Source of the DNA: JAFGFG01 sp964442905
GTDB lineage: Archaea; Aenigmatarchaeota; Aenigmatarchaeia; QMZP01; JAFGSV01
NCBI GenBank assembly: GCA_964442905.1
Contig: CAYUBD010000007.1
Span: forward strand, 1 to 32,835
Direction of reading: 5' to 3'
DNA length: 32,835 nt
The position numbers and the translations under genes are program-made. The notes below the pieces were generated by a model. It saw only the letters and a program-made list of their open reading frames with translations. It ran no database searches and was not told where the DNA came from. Of this stretch, positions 7,092 through 14,811 are shown piece by piece (within the stretch, counting starts at the first letter, position 1; each line of letters starts with the position of its first letter).

Positions 7092-7775
7092 ATGATTAAG
7101 GTAATTCCAGCCACCGATTTGAAGCAGTATCTTGAGGAAAGAGGATACGAACAGGGTAAGATGGCTCGTTACGAGAGTTCCATAACCCAGGATGTGGCTG
7201 AGCAGCTAATGAGAGGAAGAAGCAATGAGCGCATATGGCCTGGTTATAAAGACTGGGATATGGAAGGTGTGAAAGTAAATGAGGTCGAACTCAACTTCCA
7301 GCCTTGGGAACTTACTACTCAGTACATAAACCTTACTGGTCCTGAGAGAATGGTATACGAATTCTTCATAAGCGAGAATCCTGATACCCAGGATTATGTG
7401 CACCCAATCATAATAACCAAAAAGGAATCGGAGCGCACAAGGTATATACAAGGTTCAAAAAAGGATGGAAAATTTGTAGGTGAAAGCTTTGTAGGCCATC
7501 CGATAGATAATGCTTTTTCATCACAGATTCCTGGTGATAGAGTCTACACCGATATCCATGTAATCGGCAACAAGCTTATTGACCCATTCATTGGCACAGG
7601 CACTGGTAACGGACCCAGATTCAGAGCGGGCTTATCCAAGGAAGATTACAAAAACAAGTTACTGGAAATACTCTCCAGTCACAAAAAGGAATTCGATGGA
7701 ACAGGGAAAGGAAAAAACATCATCGATGCACTCATTGGCGTCAGGGAAGGTTTCGCTACGGAGCCTGTATTTTAG
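7092..7775 (+). CDS. Unrecognised 227-aa soluble protein inside the ATP-grasp cluster
   Basis: I do not recognise a family. The 227-aa product has no signal peptide, no membrane segment and no Cys cluster. The N-terminal third is charged (LKQYLEERGYEQGKMARYES). The middle is aromatic and beta-rich (NFQPWELTTQYINLTGPERM, MVYEFFISENP, HPIIITKKESERTRYIQG). A later segment has GDRVYTDIHVIGNKLIDPF followed by a Gly-rich turn GTGTGNGPRF, and the end is helical and Lys-rich. It lies between the active-looking and degenerate RimK-like genes, all on the same strand, with its own strong TATA box. Its position makes it a candidate substrate, carrier or partner of the ligases, but nothing in the sequence proves that. 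Codon use looks normal for the window. Confidence 0.75.
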   Translation: MIKVIPATDLKQYLEERGYEQGKMARYESSITQDVAEQLMRGRSNERIWPGYKDWDMEGVKVNEVELNFQPWELTTQYINLTGPERMVYEFFISENPDTQDYVHPIIITKKESERTRYIQGSKKDGKFVGESFVGHPIDNAFSSQIPGDRVYTDIHVIGNKLIDPFIGTGTGNGPRFRAGLSKEDYKNKLLEILSSHKKEFDGTGKGKNIIDALIGVREGFATEPVF

Positions 7776-7824
7776 AGCCTCTTAATAACGATTTTCTTTT
7801 GAAATCCCACAAATGCGTGTAAAT

Positions 7825-7833
7825 CTTTTTAAG
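7825..7833 (+). promoter_or_regulatory. TATA-like element before the second RimK-like gene
   Basis: CTTTTTAAG lies inside the longest open frame (which begins at 7813), implying that the true start is downstream. The predicted transcript start near 7854 leaves a leader containing GGTGGT about 4 nt before ATG 7870. Confidence 0.4.
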
Positions 7834-7869
7834 CAGGTTGCTGAGCATATAATAGGCATCGGTGGTTTT

Positions 7870-8781
7870 ATGGCACTCTGCATACTCGGTCAGGATAAGA
7901 CCGAGAGCAATCTCAGATTACTGGAAGAAGCGAAAAAGAAATTCGGTTCTGTTTTTTTCGTACCGATAAAGAGCATAGGAGTTGGCCTCACTACCGATTT
8001 TTCTATAACATATAGGACATCTGACCTTCTCAAATTTAATGCGATACTTCCCAGGGTTCCCAGCAGTTTTTACTCATACGCATACCAGCTGCTTTCGTTG
8101 TTCCCTGCGGATACGTTCATGCCAGTTCCTCCAATCGCTTTCCTCCTTGCATCTGAAAGGTTTTTCCTTCTCACTGTGCTGAGGAAGAGGGGCATCGAGA
8201 CTCTCAACCTGCACCTTGCCAGATCCGTGAAGGCGGCCTCCAGTATTCTGGGCAACGTGGAATTTCCCATCGTGATAAGGGTGCCGTCCCAGAAAACAGG
8301 GGTCACAGTGAAGAGCGCAAATGAAGCAAAGAGCATAATAGAGGCATTCGGCTCTCTCGAGCATCCTGTATTAATCGAGGATCGGGTAAAGGACGTGGTT
8401 TCGGCATATGTGGCAAAGCCTGAAGTGATAGCAGCTGTTAAAAAGAATACCAAGGAGCAGGACATCATCTTCGCTGCAGGAGCATACAAGTCACAGAAGC
8501 TCAGCGTGGAAGCAAGGCAGCTGGCGCTTGACGCGGCAACAGCCATAGACACGCAGCTTGTGAGGGTTGACATGTCCCTGAAAGATGAGCCGAGAGTAGT
8601 CAACATAGAGCTCAACCCCGACCTTATAGGACCGGGTAAGGTCACGAAGGTCAACATACCGAGAAAGATTATAGAATGCATGCATGACAACTACGTGCAG
8701 CATGCAGAAAAGCCCATGCTTATGAAATTCTTTGAGGACGCGAAATCCGTGGTGAAGGACGTTCTCACGAAGAAGCAATGA
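7870..8781 (+). CDS. Degenerate RimK-like ATP-grasp paralogue (possible pseudoenzyme)
   Basis: The start at 7870 (MALCILGQDK) is preferred over an ATG at 7813 because a TATA-like box lies between them and because MALCILG aligns with MKFAILG of the upstream RimK-like protein. The 303-aa protein keeps the ATP-grasp outline: LLASERFFLLTVLRKRGIET, PIVIRVPSQKTGVTVKSANE, VLIEDRVKDVVSAYVAKPEV and VRVDMSLKDEPRVVNIELNP. Several usual catalytic positions are altered against the paralogue at 6155-7030. The lysine of IIMKLL is Arg, the glycine-rich loop GFGGEG is replaced by SQKTG, GEDIRA becomes VKDVVSA (Arg lost), and the N-x-x-x-GG segment is not seen. The metal-site E-x-N survives. It may be a regulatory partner of the active ligase, or a ligase with changed chemistry. 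Confidence 0.75.
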   Translation: MALCILGQDKTESNLRLLEEAKKKFGSVFFVPIKSIGVGLTTDFSITYRTSDLLKFNAILPRVPSSFYSYAYQLLSLFPADTFMPVPPIAFLLASERFFLLTVLRKRGIETLNLHLARSVKAASSILGNVEFPIVIRVPSQKTGVTVKSANEAKSIIEAFGSLEHPVLIEDRVKDVVSAYVAKPEVIAAVKKNTKEQDIIFAAGAYKSQKLSVEARQLALDAATAIDTQLVRVDMSLKDEPRVVNIELNPDLIGPGKVTKVNIPRKIIECMHDNYVQHAEKPMLMKFFEDAKSVVKDVLTKKQ

Positions 8782-8806
8782 ATATTTATAAATTGAAGGT
8801 GAAATT

Positions 8807-9652
8807 ATGACCATGGATATCAATTCCGTTATACAGCCTGTATGGGCATGGCTGCTCGATTTTTCAGGCAGGCTGCTTCCGGAGTACATACTGCCAAACC
8901 TGAGGCTGATCCTTCAGGTCGTGTTGATTATGGTGGCAGCATACATAGCCGGGAAGATAGGCAAGTTCCTTATCAAGAGGCTGCTCAAAATAGTAGGACT
9001 GAAGAACCTCACTGACAAATCATGGGCTGAAGGCGTTCTGAAGATAACCGGCTACAGTGGAGGTATAGTAGAGCTCATTGCTGACCTTGTTAAATGGCTG
9101 ATTTACATACTCTTCTTAACATTCATACTCCAGATTGTGGGCCTTTCAGGGGTAGCCGACATATTCAACCAGGTTGCGATATTCGTGCCCAAGTTCATAG
9201 GCGCAGTGCTGCTTATAGTGATAGGTTTCATAATCGCAGACTTCTTCGGCAAGATATTCGAGGAGGCCGGAGGCAAGATGCTTGGCGGGGAAGGTATGGG
9301 AAAGTTCACCGGCGGCATTGTCAGATACACGATATGCCTGATGGTTCTCATAATGGCACTTGCGCTTCTCGGTATTGAAACAGCTGCACTGGCCATACTG
9401 CTTGGATCATTGCTGGTAATGGTCATAATCCTGACAACCTTCGGCATAAAGGATATCATGCCTGAGATAACCGCAGGTCTTCAGGTCAAGAGCGCATTCA
9501 GGGTGGGTGACAGGGTGAAGGTCGCAGGATACGCTGGCGTAATCGAGGAGATGGACCAGCTCGTCACCAGGCTGAAAACAAGGAATTCAGTAGTTATCAT
9601 ACCGAACACGACCATGGTCAGAGGCATCACAGAGAAGAAAAATAAAAAATGA
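8807..9652 (+). CDS. MscS-like mechanosensitive channel family protein (short form)
   Basis: The 281-aa protein has four or more hydrophobic segments: about residues 28-50 (LILQVVLIMVAAYIAGKIG), 85-115, 125-150 (FIGAVLLIVIGFIIADFFG) and 170-213. These are followed by a short MscS-like beta domain, GLQVKSAFRVGDRVKVAGYA, GVIEEMDQLVTRLKTRNSVV and IIPNTTMV. It ends after that beta domain and lacks the large C-terminal cytoplasmic vestibule of E. coli MscS. The N-terminal half resembles the conserved TM-helix family often annotated with MscS relatives. ATG 8807 has a Shine-Dalgarno-like AAGGTGA, while a TATA-like TATTTATAAA at 8783-8792 would put a leaderless start near ATG 8813. The two choices differ by two residues. 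Its place among ligase genes may be incidental, or it may relate to efflux or turgor. Confidence 0.75.
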   Translation: MTMDINSVIQPVWAWLLDFSGRLLPEYILPNLRLILQVVLIMVAAYIAGKIGKFLIKRLLKIVGLKNLTDKSWAEGVLKITGYSGGIVELIADLVKWLIYILFLTFILQIVGLSGVADIFNQVAIFVPKFIGAVLLIVIGFIIADFFGKIFEEAGGKMLGGEGMGKFTGGIVRYTICLMVLIMALALLGIETAALAILLGSLLVMVIILTTFGIKDIMPEITAGLQVKSAFRVGDRVKVAGYAGVIEEMDQLVTRLKTRNSVVIIPNTTMVRGITEKKNKK

Positions 9653-9680
9653 AGTCATTTAAAAAAATCCCAGTGATATT

Positions 9681-10637
9681 ATGGCCATGAGGAAGTACAT
9701 CTTTGCGGGACTTGACTTCATATTCGATAAGGAAGGAGAACCGTGGTTCATAGAAGCTAACGGTTCGCCGCGCGGAATGCGCAGCTTTGAGATGCTTTTC
9801 GGAAAAGGGTCCATCTCGAAGAAAGTGGCAAATTACATCAATAAGCATGGAAAGAATCCGTGTATCGTGGTGTCATCCAAAAGTGAATATGAGAAAAACA
9901 AAGAGACGGGCATCTGGGTATACATGAAGCTGAAAGAGTATATTCCGGAACTCCGGATGTGCTACTCTGAAGAAAACAGGCACAGAAGAACCAGAATGGT
10001 GGATTCCGAGGGGACTATTTTCAGACCGGATTTCATATACAGGTATGGTCAGAAGATACCGTTCTCATTCGAGAAGATTATACGCATGATAAATCCGACA
10101 GTGATAAGATATCTCGCTATGGATAAAATGGTCACCGGTGAGATGGTGAGGAAGAAAGTTCCTTCTGCAAATGTTCCGGAAGCCTTCATTGTAAGGAATT
10201 CTGAGCAGCTCAGGAAGAAGCTTAAAAGCCATCCAGAAGCTTTCAAAGATGGTTTTGTAATAAAACCCAACTGTGAGAGCCTCGGCTACGGGGTCCGTGT
10301 GTTTTCATCATCTGAGGAGAAAGCAAAAGTCACCACGAAGAACATACTCCAGCAGAGGATAGTAACTGAACTCATTGATGACAAGTACTGGGACCTGAGG
10401 GTGGTTCTTTTTGACGGAAAGGTCATGGGCGGATACATGAGGATTTCCAAGAACCGTGTCACTAATGTCGCTTCCGGGGGGAAGGTCAAAGTGGCACCGG
10501 CGAAGATAATGAAGAAGGTCACACCTGTATCAGAGAAGATAGTAAAGGCAATCGATGATGAAGCCGTGAGAATTTCCAAGTCACAGAAACTATTCAGAAA
10601 CCTAAAGAGGCGCATACCAAAAACAGTTAAAAACTAA
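9681..10637 (+). CDS. ATP-grasp protein with apparently circularly permuted subdomains
   Basis: The 318-aa protein begins with what is normally the end of an ATP-grasp domain: AGLDFIFDKEGEPWFIEANG SPRGM at residues 9-33, supplying the metal-binding D and E-x-N. A linker and pre-ATP-grasp-like region follows (residues 50-130; RMVDSEGTIFRPDFIYRYG), then the normally N-terminal lobes. These are YLAMDKMVTGEMVRKKVPSA (adenine-side helix), FVIKPNCESLGYGVRVF (Lys and Gly-rich loop), YWDLRVVLFDGKVMGGYMR (D-x-R) and NVASGG. The protein ends at the helix that in ordinary members leads into the strand with which this one starts. All catalytic elements are therefore present but in rotated order. A promoter-like TTTAAAAAAA at 9658-9667 and normal codon use argue for a real gene. 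A fusion of two partial domains from neighbouring paralogues is the alternative. Confidence 0.75.
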   Translation: MAMRKYIFAGLDFIFDKEGEPWFIEANGSPRGMRSFEMLFGKGSISKKVANYINKHGKNPCIVVSSKSEYEKNKETGIWVYMKLKEYIPELRMCYSEENRHRRTRMVDSEGTIFRPDFIYRYGQKIPFSFEKIIRMINPTVIRYLAMDKMVTGEMVRKKVPSANVPEAFIVRNSEQLRKKLKSHPEAFKDGFVIKPNCESLGYGVRVFSSSEEKAKVTTKNILQQRIVTELIDDKYWDLRVVLFDGKVMGGYMRISKNRVTNVASGGKVKVAPAKIMKKVTPVSEKIVKAIDDEAVRISKSQKLFRNLKRRIPKTVKN

Positions 10638-10661
10638 TACAATACTAACCAATATATTTTC

Positions 10662-11555
10662 ATGGCTGTAAAGTTCTTTCCCGGATTCACGGTATTTGAT
10701 TCTGGCAGAGGTCCATCATGGGTGACACCCCATTCGGGACCTGGATTCAAATTCTCGGATTCTAGGGATGAGAAGAGCGATGTGATTGCAGGGCTCTGCT
10801 GGAAGAAGACCGGTGGGAAACTGATAGTATCCAATGCCAGCAGGATAAGGAATTTCGGCATCGATTTCAACCGCGCTCCTCCGTCAGCAGCTGACGCTGC
10901 AAAGATGGATGAAATCGTTGAAAGCGGGAATGTCGACCAGAATGAATACTATGCATACAAGCAGAAGTATGCATGGACATCTGCGAATTCCAATGAACAC
11001 AAGGACAGGCTGAAGATATACAACGCCTTCTGGAAAGAAGTGGACAGGAACGACACTGTCATCGCAGTCCACAGGATGTTCACGACCCCGAAGACCGCGG
11101 AAAGCTTAATCGATGTGTTCTCATCAGGATTTGATGAGAAATCGCTCAATGCATCGGTTGAAAAGGTCAACAGGAAGCATGAAGGGTTCTTCAGGAAGAT
11201 AAAAAAGGATTTCGTCGATTACATGGCACTTGACGAGAAAAGAATAATCGGGTACATAAATCGCACACCGGAAGAAAAGACAGAGAAGGAATTCATATAC
11301 GACATCGAAAAGCATATGAAGATGCTCGGTGTCAGTTCTCCCGAGAGAATACCTTCATCGATCGGAAAATATATGGATGGCATCAATCCGAAAGTGACCG
11401 TCATGAATATTTTCAAAGGCGACATATCGCACGGACTTAAGAACCTTTCAGATGGAACGAGGGTGCTTCAGGCTGAAGTGACAAGCTTCCTCGCAAACTG
11501 GTATCCCGACAAAGCCAGTGAAATGCTCTGTGAAATACTCGGTGGCCTGAAATGA
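10662..11555 (+). CDS. N-formylglutamate amidohydrolase-like protein, first of a tandem pair
   Basis: The 297-aa protein has FGase-family hallmarks near the N-terminus: WVTPHSGP at about 20-27, the SRDEKSD segment, and SRIRNFGIDFNRAPP at about 60-74, where the family has D-x-NR. A further His lies in VIAVHRMFT and an acidic residue in LQAEVTSFLANWY near the C-terminus, matching the positions of other conserved residues. HutG-type members hydrolyse the amide bond of N-formylglutamate. The region at about 150-230, a charged helical segment, has no match I recognise. Its stop overlaps the next gene's start by 4 nt (ATGA), so the two are translationally coupled paralogues. The surrounding ATP-grasp ligases suggest that it cleaves an amide or peptide made by them; this is inference. 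Confidence 0.6.
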   Translation: MAVKFFPGFTVFDSGRGPSWVTPHSGPGFKFSDSRDEKSDVIAGLCWKKTGGKLIVSNASRIRNFGIDFNRAPPSAADAAKMDEIVESGNVDQNEYYAYKQKYAWTSANSNEHKDRLKIYNAFWKEVDRNDTVIAVHRMFTTPKTAESLIDVFSSGFDEKSLNASVEKVNRKHEGFFRKIKKDFVDYMALDEKRIIGYINRTPEEKTEKEFIYDIEKHMKMLGVSSPERIPSSIGKYMDGINPKVTVMNIFKGDISHGLKNLSDGTRVLQAEVTSFLANWYPDKASEMLCEILGGLK

Positions 11556-12547
11556 AAATGAAGCCCGGGTTCGTAGTGTATGAGAACGGAAATGAGGGCG
11601 TTACGTGGGTAGTGCCCCATTCGGGCCCTGCGCTTGAGACGCCCACATCAAGGGATGACAATTCTGATACGGTTGCAAGCCTCTGCTGGCTCAAGGTGGG
11701 TGGAAAGCTTGTGGTATCAAGCATGCCGAGAAAAAGGGCGTTAGGGATAGACTTCAACAGGAATCCCCCTTCGCTGAAAAAGTCCATAGAGTATTTCCCT
11801 TATTTCATAGAGGATGTGCATGCGGAAAGGCTGGCCAAATATAGGGAGAAGTACGCGTGGTGCGCTGAGGACAGGAAGGACCACTTCAGAAGGCTCAGGG
11901 CGTATAATGATTTCTGGAGTGAAGTGAGAGGTCCGGGAAGAACCGTGGTCTTCGTGCACACGAAGTTCACCAGGATCAAGAACTTCCCGAGTATAATCGA
12001 CGTGGTCGCTTACGAGGACTATGGATTCAGCAGGAAGATACTTACGCCGATAATAAGGAAGATAAACAAGAAGTATGAGTATTTATTCGCTTCCATAGAA
12101 GAGAACTACAAGCACACCATACTCCTGCAGCAGAAAAGGATAGCCAAGAGAATTGAGGATGTCTACGGTGAGTTCCATATAAACAGCCCAAAGGTGGAGT
12201 ACAGGGCAAACCTGATGAATGACATTAAGGTGATGAGGAAGTATGCTGACCAGAAAAAGATAAAGGCGCTTGAGACGAACTTCACGTCAGATAATTTCAT
12301 AGAGGTCGTAAAGTCTGCCCTCAGGAATGCCGAAACCCCAAAGGTTACAATCGAGTCCATATTCAGCGGGCAGCACGCCAGAGGTCAGGCAAAGGCCATA
12401 TCCAGAAGGAAGAACGTCATAAGCATAGAGCTGGATTCTTTCATTAATTACTGGTATCCACAAAAAGCATCCGACATAGTGCTGGACATAGTAAATGCTA
12501 TAAAGCCCATGAGAAAAATAACGCAGTATTTTACTGAAGATTTATGA
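11552..12547 (+). CDS. N-formylglutamate amidohydrolase-like protein, second of a tandem pair
   Basis: The 331-aa product is a diverged paralogue of the preceding protein. It keeps WVVPHSGP at the N-terminus, SRDDNSD, RALGIDFNRNPPS, the His in VVFVHTKFT and the C-terminal ISIELDSFINYWYPQKASDI. The order and spacing of these conserved blocks match its neighbour, and the main differences are in the helical middle. Conservation of His, Asp, Arg and Glu in both copies suggests that both are active, possibly with different specificity or as a heterodimer. The start codon overlaps the upstream stop (ATGA, 11552-11555). No separate promoter is visible, so this is a two-gene operon with 10662-11555. 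The family call rests on motifs and would be settled by a profile search against PF05013. Confidence 0.6.
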   Translation: MKMKPGFVVYENGNEGVTWVVPHSGPALETPTSRDDNSDTVASLCWLKVGGKLVVSSMPRKRALGIDFNRNPPSLKKSIEYFPYFIEDVHAERLAKYREKYAWCAEDRKDHFRRLRAYNDFWSEVRGPGRTVVFVHTKFTRIKNFPSIIDVVAYEDYGFSRKILTPIIRKINKKYEYLFASIEENYKHTILLQQKRIAKRIEDVYGEFHINSPKVEYRANLMNDIKVMRKYADQKKIKALETNFTSDNFIEVVKSALRNAETPKVTIESIFSGQHARGQAKAISRRKNVISIELDSFINYWYPQKASDIVLDIVNAIKPMRKITQYFTEDL

Positions 12548-12588
12548 TTCACGAAATTAATTTAACGTTCCTCGGTCAATAAAGTTTT

Positions 12589-13026
12589 ATGGTGGAAATA
12601 AGGAATTTCAGGACGGAGGATGCCGAAAAGGTATGCAGCTTCAAGATGAAGAGTGCAACAGTGAACTTTCCCGGCTGCACGTTCAACCGTGAGATGTTCA
12701 AAAGGCTCCTCCTTAAAAACTCTGGAAAATTCCCAGATAGGATAAAGGTGGCTGAAGATGACGGGAAAATCGTGGGTTACATATGGTTCAAGGTGATTGA
12801 AAGCGCAATGGGCGTCTTTGGGCGGACTGAGCACATCTTCGTTGACGAGTCATACAGGAGCAAGGGCATAGGAAGGAAGCTCATGGATGCCGCTGAGGAT
12901 TACTTCATGAGGCATGGCATAAAGACGGCGAAGCTCACTGTCACCTCAACCAACAAGACTGCGATATCGCTTTACAGTGACATGGGATATGAAGTAAAGC
13001 GTTACAGGATGGAAAAGGATTTATAA
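12589..13026 (+). CDS. GNAT-family N-acetyltransferase
   Basis: The 145-aa protein has the GNAT fold pattern: an N-terminal VEIRNFRTEDAEKV, central strand DDGKIVGYIWFKV, then TEHIFVDESYRSKGIGRKLM containing the acetyl-CoA pyrophosphate-binding R/Q-x-x-G-x-G/A loop (RSKGIG) at about 88-96, and the final AKLTVTSTNKTAISLYSDMG YEV with the Asn and Tyr typical of the C-terminal motif. It looks closest to RimI-like or general amine acetyltransferases; the substrate is unknown. A TATA-like AATTAATTTAACG lies about 27 nt upstream of ATG 12589. It follows the FGase-like pair on the same strand and may belong to the same functional block, since acyltransferases and ATP-grasp amidoligases often co-occur. 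Confidence 0.8.
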   Translation: MVEIRNFRTEDAEKVCSFKMKSATVNFPGCTFNREMFKRLLLKNSGKFPDRIKVAEDDGKIVGYIWFKVIESAMGVFGRTEHIFVDESYRSKGIGRKLMDAAEDYFMRHGIKTAKLTVTSTNKTAISLYSDMGYEVKRYRMEKDL

Positions 13027-13027
13027 G
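13020..13027 (+). promoter_or_regulatory. TATA box overlapping the end of the GNAT gene
   Basis: TTTATAAG at 13020-13027 overlaps the acetyltransferase stop codon and is centred about 24 nt before ATG 13047, implying a leaderless message for the membrane protein that follows. Confidence 0.55.
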
Positions 13028-13046
13028 TTCACATCAAATACTCGTT

Positions 13047-13859
13047 ATGGCAGTGAAAGTTCGTCACGCTTTTTTACTCTCGCTTCTGGCTATGTTTATT
13101 ATTCTCCCGTCAGTACAGGCCGTTGGAGTGTTAGAAAGCCAGGAAGACGTAACTCTTACTCTGGAGAGGGGTTCAACATACGAATTCCCGCTCATGCTCC
13201 GGGATGTTGATGAATCCATGGAACTCTCAATAGACGGTGAGATAGAAGACTGGGTCGGTTTCGGGAACGGAATGGAATCGAAAATTACAATAACCGCATG
13301 GCAGCCTTATGTTATCTTGAAGATAGAAATACCGGATGATGAGGAGCTCGGTGAGTATGACGGTGAAATACTTGCAGGCGACTCCGTTATTTCGGAAATG
13401 ATTATAAAGGTGACGCTGGATCTCAGTAACGTCATAGCGAACGAGGAAGTAGCTGACCTTCAGGATAAGGTTGATATCCTTACCGACAGCGTCAGGGAAC
13501 TGAGATCGCATGTTGCGACTCTGGAATATAACGTATCTGAAAAGGTGGGGGAGATATACGAGTATCAGAAGGACCTGAACATGCTTGAGAAGGAGAACGA
13601 AGAACTAACAGAAAAAAACATAGAGCTTGAGGAGAAGTACATAGAGACTGCTACAACAAACGAAGAGCTGAATGACCTGACGGGTGCATTGGTGGGGACC
13701 CAGCTGCCAGGCATGTTCATAGGCGGTATGCTGATTGGCGTCATCACAATGGTGACAATCCTCAATAGGGGAGAGGTAAAAAGAAGGCTTAAAAAGAAAT
13801 TGGGTATGACTGTAGAGAAACCGCACCATAAAGAATTCAAGTACTCTTTCAAGAGTTAG
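13047..13859 (+). CDS. Membrane-anchored extracytoplasmic protein with a coiled-coil stalk
   Basis: The 270-aa product has an N-terminal signal sequence (HAFLLSLLAMFIILPSVQA), then a small beta-rich acidic domain (residues about 25-130). A strong coiled coil follows at about 133-215, with heptad-rich text such as LQDKVDILTDSVRELRSHVA and LEKENEELTEKNIELEEKYI. A single transmembrane helix (MFIGGMLIGVITMVTIL) precedes a basic cytoplasmic tail. Topology is therefore outside head, stalk, membrane, short inside tail. I recognise no family beyond this architecture, which is common in archaeal cell-surface proteins. Its 3' end overlaps the convergent next gene by 11 nt. Expression is from the TATA box at 13020-13027. 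Confidence 0.7.
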   Translation: MAVKVRHAFLLSLLAMFIILPSVQAVGVLESQEDVTLTLERGSTYEFPLMLRDVDESMELSIDGEIEDWVGFGNGMESKITITAWQPYVILKIEIPDDEELGEYDGEILAGDSVISEMIIKVTLDLSNVIANEEVADLQDKVDILTDSVRELRSHVATLEYNVSEKVGEIYEYQKDLNMLEKENEELTEKNIELEEKYIETATTNEELNDLTGALVGTQLPGMFIGGMLIGVITMVTILNRGEVKRRLKKKLGMTVEKPHHKEFKYSFKS

Positions 13860-14778
13860 TCACATTAAGGCAGGCGTTGAATGATTCCCGTGTCTTCATT
13901 GTGCCGCATCCCAAGGCCTCGGCAAAAAAGATGTCTGAAAGAACAAGGGACGACTTCACTATCGATTCCGTGTATCTGCCTTCTTCGTGCAGGCCTTCAG
14001 CATCTGCCCGCGCATCAAGCTCCGAAATGACACTGTCCAGCATCTCCTGATGCATTTTGATATATGATTCGTGGTATACTTGGTTCTCCATATCAACGCC
14101 GATATCAAAACCGAAAGTATCTGAGAGGTCATAAACCTCAAAATCTTCTGGTATTTTCAGGCAGTTTTCATTAACAAGGTAAACTCCTTCTTCTGCGGCG
14201 TCAAGCAGGCAGGCGCTCAGTTTTTCCAGACCGATTTCATTAAACTCCACAGTCACGTTGTCTCTTGTGAAGATTAGGTCGTCATCATACATCTTCGTAA
14301 GGACCTGTGAATAGGTGCCGCCTGCGAATGTAGCTCTCACCAAGGCGATAACCAAAGGCTCCATAGACCTTGGTATTTCACCGGCATTTATCATCATGCC
14401 TATCTCAAAATCGCTTACCGTGCTCTCTTCGTCAGCAGCTCCCATGGAAACTTCGATATCAGATAGATACCGCTCAAAAATAGGTACAGCGGTCACTGAA
14501 ACATAGCAGCCTGCTGTGGTCGCATTTTCCGGTTCCATTCCGTTCAATATTGCTGTTCTTTCTTCCATCTCTTCACAGCTGATTTCACCGTTCCTGTAGG
14601 CATTGATTATAGCAAGCTGCCCTCCGTAACTCTCGGACAGCAGGTTTATGGAGCCTGCCAGTTCGCTCCTGTATTTGCTGCCTATGCCGGAGAAGTAGGA
14701 AAATGCATAAACCGATGCAGAAATGATAATAATTGCTATAACCAGTGCGATTAAGATGTAGAGAATCTTTTTCTCCAT
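13849..14778 (-). CDS. Hypothetical protein with an N-terminal membrane anchor
   Basis: The 309-aa protein starts with KKILYILIALVIAIIIISAS, a signal anchor, and the remainder is predicted outside the membrane. The body is acidic and mostly helical, with scattered Cys residues (for example ISCEEME, TAGCYVS, LSACLLD, NENCLKI, LGCGTMK, FNACLNV) that could form disulphides. No family is recognised. A TATA-like GTTATTTTAAC at about 14800-14810 lies some 25 nt upstream of ATG 14778. It converges on the membrane protein at 13047-13859 with an 11-nt tail-to-tail overlap, so the mRNA 3' ends may be complementary. Confidence 0.65.
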   Translation of the reverse strand: MEKKILYILIALVIAIIIISASVYAFSYFSGIGSKYRSELAGSINLLSESYGGQLAIINAYRNGEISCEEMEERTAILNGMEPENATTAGCYVSVTAVPIFERYLSDIEVSMGAADEESTVSDFEIGMMINAGEIPRSMEPLVIALVRATFAGGTYSQVLTKMYDDDLIFTRDNVTVEFNEIGLEKLSACLLDAAEEGVYLVNENCLKIPEDFEVYDLSDTFGFDIGVDMENQVYHESYIKMHQEMLDSVISELDARADAEGLHEEGRYTESIVKSSLVLSDIFFAEALGCGTMKTRESFNACLNVTNS

Positions 14779-14811
14779 TAATTGTTATTTTGTCGAACCT
14801 GTTAAAATAAC

